This document shows positions 1-5,450 of a stretch of DNA of 11,851 bases, piece after piece (positions within the stretch are counted from its first letter, which is position 1; each line of letters opens with the position of its first letter). The stretch comes from an uncultured Mediterraneibacter sp. Its GTDB lineage: Bacteria > Bacillota > Clostridia > Lachnospirales > Lachnospiraceae. Where the stretch lies: assembly GCA_934418295.1 (NCBI GenBank), contig CAKRWZ010000055.1, positions 1 through 11,851 on the forward strand, read 5' to 3'. Under the pieces are notes generated by a model. It had not been told where the DNA came from and searched no databases. It worked only from the letters and a program-made list of their open reading frames with translations. A program made the translations under genes and the position numbers.

Positions 1-195
1 AAACAGCACAGAGAAGCAAGACAGGCGCAGGCACAGGCAAGAACGCAGCAGCCGGAACAGCAGCCGAAAACGGAAGGACCTGCACGGCCGAAACCGCAGG
101 CGCCGGTACGGCCACAGGAAGAAAAACCGCGTTTCTGTGCAGAATGCGGATCCCGTCTTGATGAGAACGGAAAGTGCCCGAATTGCTCTAAGTAG
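1..195 (+). CDS. C-terminal end of a zinc-ribbon protein (5' truncated)
   Basis: Frame 1 is open from the window edge to TAG at 193-195, giving the last 64 residues of a longer protein. The visible part has two regions. The first 40 or so residues are rich in Gln, Ala, Arg and Pro and look like a flexible linker. The last 20 form a compact zinc ribbon with two Cys-x2-Cys knuckles (C46/C49 and C59/C62, counted from the edge) nine residues apart. A ribbon at the very C-terminus suggests a metal-stabilised tail for protein or nucleic-acid contact. The catalytic or main domain lies outside the window, so I cannot name the protein. A hairpin terminator follows about 60 bp after the stop. The coding call is secure from the open frame and the paired cysteines; the function is unknown. 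Confidence 0.8.
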   Translation, partial: KQHREARQAQAQARTQQPEQQPKTEGPARPKPQAPVRPQEEKPRFCAECGSRLDENGKCPNCSK

Positions 196-253
196 GAATT
201 GCTTTAAGCAGCAGAAAAGAAAGAGCAGAGAAAAATAGAAAATGATGTTTAAC

Positions 254-298
254 GGAAAGCCGTGTTGTGTGAAAGCAATGCGGCTTTCCTATTTGTTT
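254..298 (+). terminator. Rho-independent terminator after the zinc-ribbon gene
   Basis: A 9-bp perfect stem pairs GGAAAGCCG (254-262) with CGGCTTTCC (281-289) around an 18-nt loop. It is followed by the T-rich stretch TATTTGTTT. It sits 59 bp after the stop of the partial gene and ahead of the promoter at 428, so it probably ends that transcript. The long loop and interrupted T-run make it a moderate rather than ideal terminator. Confidence 0.65.
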
Positions 299-302
299 AA
301 TA

Positions 303-357
303 TTGAAAATTACGGTTTTATTTTCAAGGCTCCCGAAACAATCCGATGTTCGGCGCC
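303..357. repeat. Paired dyads in the 196-476 intergenic gap
   Basis: The gap holds two adjacent inverted repeats that no gene explains. TTGAAAAT (303-310) pairs perfectly with ATTTTCAA (320-327) over a 9-nt loop. Directly after it, CCGAAACA (333-340) can pair, with one bulged A, with TGTTCGG (347-353), and GGC (328-330) lies opposite GCC (355-357). Neither hairpin has a T-run. They lie between a terminator and the next promoter, so they may be protein-binding sites or part of a small RNA. The function is unknown. Confidence 0.35.
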
Positions 358-427
358 TGAAAGGTAAAACAGAAAAATGCTAAGGTCAATAACAACAGAA
401 TAAGCGCAGGAAAATGTCGCCCTTTTC

Positions 428-456
428 TTTACAAAATCAAAAACTAGAGACATAAT
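428..456 (+). promoter_or_regulatory. Sigma-A-type promoter for the metallopeptidase operon
   Basis: TTTACA (428-433) and CATAAT (451-456) are separated by exactly 17 bp; each differs from consensus at one position. Transcription would start near 463, only about 14 nt before the ATG at 477. The ribosome site (AGGA, 467-470) would then sit almost at the 5' end of the message. Confidence 0.7.
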
Positions 457-476
457 AGCTGTAGCGAGGAACGATT

Positions 477-1061
477 ATGGAAACATTTTATTTGCAGACG
501 GAGAAAGGGAAATTCTGTATCGAAGTGATCCGTTCCGGACGGAAAAGTCTGGGGCTGGAAGTAAAGGCGGACGGCAGTGTAAAGGTAAGGATCCCTTATG
601 TGGCTTCCCGGCGGGATGTGGCAGTTTTTCTGGAAAAGCACCGAGGGTGGATCCTGAGAAAACAAGAGCAGTTCCGGCGGCGGGAGCAGGTGAAAGCAGA
701 AGAGACAAGAAACGGAAGACCGGAGATTCCCTCCTGGGAGAGTCTTTCCGCGGGAGAAAAGAAAAAAATAAAGGAAAAGATAACAGAGCGGGTCGGGAAC
801 TTCAGCCGGCAGATGGGTGTGACGGTGGGCAGGATCACGATTCGTAATCAAAAGACACGCTGGGGAAGCTGCAGCGCCCGGGGAAATGTGAATTTTAATT
901 ACCGGCTGTATTATATGCCGGAGATGTTGTTGGATTATGTGGTCATCCACGAGATGGCGCACCGCAGACAGATGAACCATTCCCCCAAATTTTGGCAGGA
1001 AGTGGAACGCTTTTGTCCGGATTATAAAAAACGAAAAGCGGAATTGAAGTACTGGATGTGA
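477..1061 (+). CDS. YgjP/DUF45 family zinc metallopeptidase
   Basis: The 194-residue product matches the YgjP-like (DUF45, SprT-related) metallopeptidase family in length and layout. The C-terminal half carries the conserved RWGSCS block (residues 128-133) and the zinc motif HEMAH (158-162). H158 and H162 are metal ligands and E159 is the general base. H168 in the NHSPKFW segment is the likely third ligand. The N-terminal half is basic and strand-rich, and residues 60-105 are highly charged and probably helical. There is no signal peptide, so it should be cytoplasmic. Family members are often annotated as M48 peptidases, but the physiological substrate is generally not known. It is the first gene of a likely operon with the prolyl-tRNA editing protein and the Crp/Fnr regulator. 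The start at ATG 477 is supported by AGGA at 467-470 and by the close upstream promoter. Confidence 0.9.
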   Translation: METFYLQTEKGKFCIEVIRSGRKSLGLEVKADGSVKVRIPYVASRRDVAVFLEKHRGWILRKQEQFRRREQVKAEETRNGRPEIPSWESLSAGEKKKIKEKITERVGNFSRQMGVTVGRITIRNQKTRWGSCSARGNVNFNYRLYYMPEMLLDYVVIHEMAHRRQMNHSPKFWQEVERFCPDYKKRKAELKYWM

Positions 1062-1128
1062 GCAAGACCGGTTTCTGAGAAATACAAATAACAGAGATAA
1101 CATAGATAGCAGAGAAGGAGAAGGACAT

Positions 1129-1620
1129 ATGAAGAAGCAGGAAGTGTATGCATTTTTGGAAGAGAAAGGTGTTTGGTTTGAAGTGACGGAACACGAAGCC
1201 GTTTTTAATATGGAAGAATTGGGGAAGGTGGAGCTTCCTTATCCGGAAGCGGACGCAAAGAATCTGTTTGTCCGGGATGACAAGCATAACAAATATTATC
1301 TGATCACGGTGAAAGGAGAAAAACGGGTCAACCTGAAAGAATTCCGCAAAGAACAGGGGACGCGGCCGTTGTCCTTTGCATCGGATGAGGAGCTGAAAGA
1401 AAAACTGGATCTCATTCCCGGCGCTGTGACGCCCATGGGGCTGCTCCAGGCAGAGGCTGGTCAGGTGGCGTTTTTTCTGGACGAAGAATTTTTGGAGGGA
1501 AAAGGCTTGATCGGAGTACATCCCAATGACAATACGGCGACAGTCTGGCTGAAAACGGAGGATCTGATCCGGATTTTAAAGGAGGCAGGTCACGATGTAC
1601 AGCTGATACACGTGGCATGA
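1129..1620 (+). CDS. Prolyl-tRNA editing protein (YbaK/ProX/PrdX family)
   Basis: This 163-residue protein is a stand-alone aminoacyl-tRNA deacylase of the YbaK/ProX type. Such enzymes hydrolyse mischarged tRNA(Pro), such as Ala-tRNA(Pro) or Cys-tRNA(Pro), in trans to ProRS. The PrdX/ProX branch is common in Clostridia. Landmarks are the KNLFVRD segment (residues 44-50) with the conserved catalytic-type lysine K44, the GAVTPMG turn (98-104) and the HPNDNTATV segment (131-139). The length fits a free-standing domain. AAGGAG at 1115-1120 lies 8 nt before the ATG and fixes the start. The gene follows the metallopeptidase by 67 bp with no visible terminator and precedes the regulator by 19 bp, so co-transcription is likely. 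The exact misacylated substrate cannot be read from sequence. The name ProX should not be confused with the glycine betaine binding protein. Confidence 0.9.
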   Translation: MKKQEVYAFLEEKGVWFEVTEHEAVFNMEELGKVELPYPEADAKNLFVRDDKHNKYYLITVKGEKRVNLKEFRKEQGTRPLSFASDEELKEKLDLIPGAVTPMGLLQAEAGQVAFFLDEEFLEGKGLIGVHPNDNTATVWLKTEDLIRILKEAGHDVQLIHVA

Positions 1621-1639
1621 TGAAAGGCGGAAAAAGGAC

Positions 1640-2308
1640 ATGGATGTACGGAAACTTCTGATCTTTCACGGGCTGTCGGAAGAGGAGCTGGAAAAAAGTC
1701 TTCACTGCACGCAGTCGGTGATTCTGGAATTTCAAAAAAATGCTTACATATTTCATCAGGAAGATACGCCGAAAAGACTCTATTTTGTGTTGGAAGGCGA
1801 AGTAGAGGTGGGGAGTGTCAATCCCTTCGGGAAACTGGCCCGGATCGAACTTTTGAAAGAGGGGGACGGTTTCGGGGAAATAGAGATGTTTTTGCATCAT
1901 TTGGAATACAACTGTTATGCAAAAGCGGGGAAGAGGGCAAAGGTTTTAGCGGTAGCCCAGGACTTTTTCTGCGGGCGGTGTGAACGAAATTGTGTACATC
2001 ACGGGAAAGTTGTTTTCAATATGTTGGAAGTTTTTGCAAAAAAAGCGGACAAGAACAACCGGCAGATCGAGCTGCTTACCATCGGAAATCTGCGTCAGAG
2101 AGTGGCAGCGTATCTTTTGGAGGCAAGCCGAGGTGGCACAGGGATCAAACTGGATATGAATCGGGAGGAGCTGGCTGCTTATCTGAATACGACGAGGCCG
2201 TCCCTGTCCAGAATGCTGTTGCAGATGCAGGACGAGGGAATTTTGGAACTGCCTTCCCGCAACCGGATCCGGATTTTGGATGCGGAGCGGCTGCAGGAAA
2301 TTTTGTGA
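1640..2308 (+). CDS. Crp/Fnr-family transcriptional regulator with Cys cluster
   Basis: The 222-residue protein has the full Crp/Fnr layout: a cyclic-nucleotide-type beta-roll (about residues 10-105), a dimerisation helix (about 120-140) and a winged helix-turn-helix (about 150-222). The recognition helix region is NREELAAYLNTTRPSLSRML (174-193), a typical family DNA-binding segment. Just before the dimer helix lie C111, C114 and C118 (Cys-x2-Cys-x3-Cys), with further cysteines at C23 and C92. This arrangement could bind an Fe-S cluster or metal, or act as a thiol switch, but it is not the Fnr N-terminal Cys pattern. The gene ends the operon and is followed by hairpins. Its ribosome site is AAAGGCGG (1624-1631) with a second AAGGA close to the ATG. 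The targets and effector are unknown; no clear TTGAT-N4-ATCAA box was found in the window. Confidence 0.9.
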   Translation: MDVRKLLIFHGLSEEELEKSLHCTQSVILEFQKNAYIFHQEDTPKRLYFVLEGEVEVGSVNPFGKLARIELLKEGDGFGEIEMFLHHLEYNCYAKAGKRAKVLAVAQDFFCGRCERNCVHHGKVVFNMLEVFAKKADKNNRQIELLTIGNLRQRVAAYLLEASRGGTGIKLDMNREELAAYLNTTRPSLSRMLLQMQDEGILELPSRNRIRILDAERLQEIL

Positions 2309-2319
2309 TAAAAGAATAA

Positions 2320-2364
2320 CGCTTGCCGCTGCTGTGATATTTGGCAGGGCAAGCGCATTGTTTT
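2320..2364. terminator. Hairpin after the Crp/Fnr gene, possibly two-way
   Basis: CGCTTGCC (2320-2327) pairs with GGCAAGCG (2348-2355) as an 8-bp stem with a 20-nt loop. On the plus side it is followed by CATTGTTTTA. On the minus side it is followed by TTATTCTTTTATC, so it may also end the superoxide reductase transcript. Confidence 0.55.
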
Positions 2365-2370
2365 ATCGAT

Positions 2371-2399
2371 GAAAGATCAGATGTCAGATCTTTCTTTTT
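2371..2399 (+). terminator. Strong Rho-independent terminator
   Basis: GAAAGATC (2371-2378) and GATCTTTC (2387-2394) form a perfect 8-bp stem with an 8-nt loop, followed directly by TTTTT (2395-2399). It closes the plus-strand operon that ends with the Crp/Fnr gene and protects the convergent minus-strand gene. Confidence 0.8.
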
Positions 2400-2423
2400 G
2401 ACAAGGAATTTGGGAAAGTAGGT

Positions 2424-2795
2424 TTAAGCTTCTGCTTTCCAAAGACCGTGAAGATTGCAATACTCGTATGCTGCGACGAAAGTGTCTCCTTCCGGGAGAA
2501 GGAAATCTGCTTCCGGAGCTTCGCCCGGCTGCAGTCTGCGGACCTGTCCGCCCAGCTTCGTCTCGATATAGATTGCCGTGATGTAATGCTCTTCTGCCAT
2601 TGGGTGAGCTACGGAACCGACTGCTACGTGTACGTGGTTTCCGTCAACGGAAACTACAGGGACATGTTTTTCCTGTGCGGCGTCCGTGGTGTTTGCTTTT
2701 AATTCAGCCAATACCGGCTCGGAAGCGGCATCGGACAATACTACGAATGACTGATAAATGTTTTTGCTGTTGTTTTCTTTATAAAATTTACTCAT
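2424..2795 (-). CDS. Superoxide reductase lacking the centre I cysteines
   Basis: The 123-residue product is a desulfoferrodoxin-family superoxide reductase, which reduces superoxide to peroxide without releasing oxygen. The catalytic domain is intact. Likely ligands of the square-pyramidal iron are H44, H64, H70, H116 and C113, found in EKHVPVV, SVAHPM, EEHY and the C-terminal CNLHGLWK. The E42-K43 pair next to H44 is the usual Glu/Lys pair that guides superoxide. The N-terminal part, which in desulfoferrodoxins binds a second rubredoxin-like Fe(Cys)4 centre, is present in length, but its CxxC and CC cysteines are gone; the only cysteine in the protein is C113. It therefore resembles the Treponema-type enzyme, which retains a non-functional N-terminal domain. 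AAGGAGG at 2804-2810 supports the start. It is monocistronic and divergent from the glycosyltransferase gene. Confidence 0.92.
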   Translation of the reverse strand: MSKFYKENNSKNIYQSFVVLSDAASEPVLAELKANTTDAAQEKHVPVVSVDGNHVHVAVGSVAHPMAEEHYITAIYIETKLGGQVRRLQPGEAPEADFLLPEGDTFVAAYEYCNLHGLWKAEA

Positions 2796-2921
2796 GGAAA
2801 ATTCCTCCTTAATTTATCTTTGCTCTTGTGAACTTTTGTTGTTGAGATTATCATATACGAAACTTGGAGAAAAATATGTAATAAATGTTACGAAACAGAA
2901 AAAAATTATTTTTTTCGGCGG

Positions 2922-2950
2922 TTGACAGAAAGAAAAAATGCTGGCATAGT
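2922..2950 (+). promoter_or_regulatory. Consensus promoter for the glycosyltransferase-plsY pair
   Basis: A perfect TTGACA (2922-2927) and CATAGT (2945-2950) are 17 bp apart. Transcription would begin near 2957, leaving about 50 nt of leader before the ATG at 3008. This rules out the longer open frame that begins at 2885, because that start lies upstream of the promoter. Confidence 0.75.
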
Positions 2951-3007
2951 ATGGCTTGGATAAAACGTGAAAATCTTGACAGAAATAAGGCAGATAGGGG
3001 AATTGCG

Positions 3008-4123
3008 ATGAGAGTACTGATTTTATCCTGCAAAACAGGAGGAGGGCATGACGCGGCCGGAAGAGCCATAGCAAAGGAACTTCAGGAAATGGGCGAGGAA
3101 GCGTTTCTTTTTGATTATCTGACATTGGCGGGGCATAAGGTGTCCGACCGGGTGGGCGGAAGCTATGTGGAGCTGGTAAAACGGGTGCCTCACGTGTTCG
3201 GCCTGCTTTATCGGCTGGGAGCCATCGTCAGCCGCCTGATGCGAAAATCACCGATTTATTTTGCCAATCATTTCATGGCGCCGTATCTGGAACGGTATCT
3301 GCAGGAAAATCAGTTTGATGCGATCGTGATGCCCCATTTGTTTCCGGCGGAGACCATCACCTACATGAAACGAAAAAAGATGCCGCTGCCTTTGACGGTG
3401 GCCGTGGCGACGGATTATACCTGTATTCCTTTCTGGGGCGAGACAGAGTGTGATTATTATGTGATTCCGTCGGAAAGACATCGAAAATCCTTTACCAGAG
3501 GCTTTATCAGAGCGGAACAGCTTCTGCCTTTTGGGATTCCGGTGGATCCGGCCTTTTCCCACCCGAAATCCAAAGAAGAAGCCAGAAAAGAGCTGGGGAT
3601 CCGGCAGGATGCTTCGGTCTATCTGGTGGTGGGCGGCAGCATGGGCGCCGGCCAGATGAAAAAATTTGTAAAATTCTTGATGCGGATGAAGCGGGAGGAA
3701 GATGAGGTGATCGTGATCTGCGGTTCCAATCGCAGGAACCAGAAAGAATTGGGGCATCGTTATAAGGAAAAGGAACATATTTCCATATTGGGGCGGACGG
3801 ACCATATGCCGGATTATCTGCAGGCGGTGGATGTGATCTTTACAAAACCGGGCGGGCTGACTTCCACGGAAGCGGCTGCGGCGGAGCTCCCGATGGTGCA
3901 TACCTCACCGATCCCGGGCTGTGAGACGGTAAACCGGAAATATTTCGGCAAGCTAGGAATGAGTGTAACAGGTCTGGAAAGTCTTTCCCAGGCGGCAGCA
4001 GGCGTCCGGCTGATGGAGCATCCGAAGCAAAGAGAGCAGATGCAGGAAAAACAGAGAAAACATATACCAAAGGATGCGGCATATCAGATTTGTCGTTTTC
4101 TGAAAGAAAAGACGGGGAAATAA
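3008..4123 (+). CDS. Diacylglycerol glycosyltransferase (MGDG synthase/UgtP-like, GT28)
   Basis: The 371-residue product has the two-domain GT-B fold signature of monogalactosyl- or glucosyl-diacylglycerol synthases. These transfer a sugar from a UDP-sugar to diacylglycerol at the inner face of the membrane. The N-terminal acceptor domain opens with a strand and the glycine loop KTGGGHDAA (residues 9-17) and includes ATDYTC (135-139 region). The C-terminal nucleotide-sugar domain shows VVGGSMGAG (207-215), KPGGLTSTEA (280-289) and PIPGCETVN (301-309). I place the start at 3008, where AGGGGA (2996-3001) precedes the ATG and the protein begins directly with the first Rossmann strand. The frame stays open 41 codons further upstream, but that extension is basic and lies over the promoter. 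The stop is 1 bp before the plsY-like ATG, so the two are translationally coupled. The sugar donor and the number of sugars added cannot be inferred. Confidence 0.88.
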   Translation: MRVLILSCKTGGGHDAAGRAIAKELQEMGEEAFLFDYLTLAGHKVSDRVGGSYVELVKRVPHVFGLLYRLGAIVSRLMRKSPIYFANHFMAPYLERYLQENQFDAIVMPHLFPAETITYMKRKKMPLPLTVAVATDYTCIPFWGETECDYYVIPSERHRKSFTRGFIRAEQLLPFGIPVDPAFSHPKSKEEARKELGIRQDASVYLVVGGSMGAGQMKKFVKFLMRMKREEDEVIVICGSNRRNQKELGHRYKEKEHISILGRTDHMPDYLQAVDVIFTKPGGLTSTEAAAAELPMVHTSPIPGCETVNRKYFGKLGMSVTGLESLSQAAAGVRLMEHPKQREQMQEKQRKHIPKDAAYQICRFLKEKTGK

Positions 4124-4124
4124 A

Positions 4125-4742
4125 ATGGATTACGTTTGGAAGGCAGGAATGCTGTGTACAGTGGCAGGATATCTTTTGGGAAGTATTCTGTTTGCACCTT
4201 TCTTTGTGCAGCTGTTCCGAAACCTAGATTTGGAAGCGTCAAGTAAGGATGGAAATCCGGGGACGGCCAATGCCTTTATAAAAGGCGGCTTTTGGTGCGG
4301 GAGTCTGGCACTTTTAGGAGATATGGGAAAAGGCATTTTGCCGGTGGCACTTTTTGTGCGGGCAGTGCCGCAGCCGGGGCTTTGGCTGCTGCCGGTGATG
4401 CTGGCACCGGTGCTGGGACATGCCTATCCCCTGTACCGACATTTTCAGGGCGGGAAATGTATCGCGGTGAGTTTCGGAGTGCTGTTAGGACTGTTTCCGG
4501 AGCTTCGGCCTGTATTGATCCTGGCATTTTTTTATATTTTATTTTCGCTGATGCGGATTCAGCCACACAGCCGGAGGACCGTGGCAGCGTTTTTGGCGGC
4601 GTCGGCGGGTGTTTTTATATGGGTGAAAAAATGGAAGATCGCCCTTTCGGTATGGTCGATTTCTGCGTTGGTGATTCATAAGCATGCGGTCAGTGAGCGA
4701 AAAAAAGAAACTGTTCTGGAAAAAGAACGCAACGGAGTGTAA
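4125..4742 (+). CDS. PlsY-like glycerol-3-phosphate acyltransferase (divergent)
   Basis: This 205-residue multipass membrane protein belongs to the PlsY family, which acylates glycerol-3-phosphate from acyl-phosphate to give lysophosphatidic acid. Several hydrophobic segments are visible, roughly residues 8-30, 57-80, 86-105, 115-143 and 152-185. The three PlsY cytosolic motifs are present in altered form: GNPGTANAF (43-51) in place of GNxGATNxxR, LGDMGKG (64-70) with D66 and K69, and GHAYPLYRHFQGGK (98-111). The order T-A-N instead of A-T-N and the loss of the arginine three residues on (I52, with K53 next) mark it as a variant or paralogue. The C-terminal tail is charged. The gene starts 1 bp after the glycosyltransferase stop. 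It could feed lipid precursor to the pathway, or act on a related acceptor. Confidence 0.82.
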   Translation: MDYVWKAGMLCTVAGYLLGSILFAPFFVQLFRNLDLEASSKDGNPGTANAFIKGGFWCGSLALLGDMGKGILPVALFVRAVPQPGLWLLPVMLAPVLGHAYPLYRHFQGGKCIAVSFGVLLGLFPELRPVLILAFFYILFSLMRIQPHSRRTVAAFLAASAGVFIWVKKWKIALSVWSISALVIHKHAVSERKKETVLEKERNGV

Positions 4743-4748
4743 AAATAT

Positions 4749-4769
4749 GCAACATTTCGTTGCTTTTTT
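4749..4769 (+). terminator. Short terminator after the plsY-like gene
   Basis: GCAAC (4749-4753) and GTTGC (4759-4763) form a 5-bp stem around ATTTC, followed directly by TTTTTTA. It lies 7 bp after the plsY-like stop. The downstream arm doubles as part of the next promoter's -35 region. An alternative partner for that arm, GCAACG at 4730-4735, overlaps the end of the coding region. Confidence 0.5.
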
Positions 4770-4789
4770 ATTTGAAATCCGAGTATAAT
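4760..4789 (+). promoter_or_regulatory. Promoter for the 97-residue protein
   Basis: TTGCTT (4760-4765) and a perfect TATAAT (4784-4789) are separated by 18 bp. The start of transcription would be near 4796, giving a leader of roughly 64 nt before the ATG at 4860. Confidence 0.65.
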
Positions 4790-4859
4790 ACAAATATAGT
4801 CTGAGCATAATGCAGAGGATATAAATAGCCGGAAAAAGCCGAAAGGAGATCACAGCTGG

Positions 4860-5153
4860 ATGGAATATGTAAAGAGGATGTTTGACAAGGCGTCAATCCA
4901 AGGATTGGCAGACTATTTTTTGTATGGACAAGGTCCGGAAAAGGAAAGTCGAGATTATGATACCCGGATGAAAGATGCTTTTGCAGCATTTGAAAAGGTG
5001 GTAGAGCAGTGTACCGGAGAGCGGCAGAGAGAAATCATAGATGCAGCGAATGAATTGGTAGAAGAAGCAAACCACGTTTATATGGAAATCGGAATGGAAT
5101 TGGGGTTGCTGTTGGTGGAAGACGCCATTCACAATGTGAAAAAAGAAAAATAA
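4860..5153 (+). CDS. Uncharacterised 97-residue cytoplasmic protein
   Basis: I do not recognise this protein with confidence. It is small, charged and mostly helical, with no signal peptide or membrane segment. The N-terminal segment contains ALADYFLYGQ-like sequence around residues 15-24. A central helix-rich stretch (about 37-90) has spaced aromatic and hydrophobic residues and ends in a run of lysines. The layout is reminiscent of small Clostridia families of unknown function such as DUF6809, but this is only an impression. AAGGAG at 4843-4848 lies 11 nt upstream of the ATG, slightly long but usable. It has its own promoter and a hairpin downstream, so it appears to be a single-gene unit set inside a block of lipid genes. 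That location is the only hint at its role. Confidence 0.75.
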   Translation: MEYVKRMFDKASIQGLADYFLYGQGPEKESRDYDTRMKDAFAAFEKVVEQCTGERQREIIDAANELVEEANHVYMEIGMELGLLLVEDAIHNVKKEK

Positions 5154-5191
5154 GAATATCTGTAACAGGAACAGGTGTCAAAAGAAGCGGT

Positions 5192-5241
5192 CATGCATCG
5201 GGAAACGGGAGAAATTTCCGTAATGCATGGCTGTTTTATTT
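5192..5241 (+). terminator. Hairpin terminator after the 97-residue gene
   Basis: CATGCAT (5192-5198) pairs with ATGCATG (5223-5229). Inside it, GGAAA (5201-5205) pairs with TTTCC (5215-5219), separated from the outer stem by a small internal loop. The T-rich sequence GCTGTTTTATTTATT follows. It is placed 39 bp after the stop. The interrupted T-run keeps confidence moderate. Confidence 0.5.
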
Positions 5242-5383
5242 ATTCTGCCGGAGACAAAAGGCTTTTGCGGAACAAGATTTCAGGAAGAGAAAGCGGAAGC
5301 GCTGCCGGATGGGGCAAACAGTTGAAAAGAAAAAGGTTTACCAAACTTTACAGTGTCAGAGAAGAAAATTTGTAAGTGAGCGT

Positions 5384-5412
5384 TTTACTTGCAGGATAAG
5401 ACCTGCTATAAT
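5384..5412 (+). promoter_or_regulatory. Extended -10 promoter of pgsA-cls with spacer dyad
   Basis: TTTACT (5384-5389) and TATAAT (5407-5412) are 17 bp apart, and TG at 5404-5405 makes an extended -10. The spacer contains the inverted repeat GCAGG (5391-5395) and CCTGC (5402-5406), which fills the space between the two boxes. A protein bound there would block or bend the core promoter, so this is a candidate operator. The rest of the gap between 5154 and 5450 holds only the hairpin at 5192. Confidence 0.75.
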
Positions 5413-5450
5413 AGAGCGCAGAATACAGATATAAAGGAGAAAAAGGGACG

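Noticed and set aside
943..1521. 192-codon minus-strand frame opposite the metallopeptidase and ProX genes
   Set aside because: It spans two well-supported plus-strand genes and their gap, and its product shows no domain.
2811..2870. Possible Fnr or PerR box upstream of the superoxide reductase (TTGAGATTATCAT)
   Set aside because: The half-sites are three bases apart and imperfect, fitting neither TTGAT-N4-ATCAA nor a PerR palindrome.
2885..3007. 41-codon N-terminal extension of the glycosyltransferase
   Set aside because: It begins upstream of the TTGACA/CATAGT promoter, has no ribosome site, and the family normally begins at the strand that starts at 3008.
5175..5375. 66-codon frame starting at GTG between the 97-residue gene and pgsA
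   Set aside because: It starts with GTG, has no properly spaced ribosome site, contains the probable terminator hairpin at 5192-5229, and its product has no recognisable pattern.
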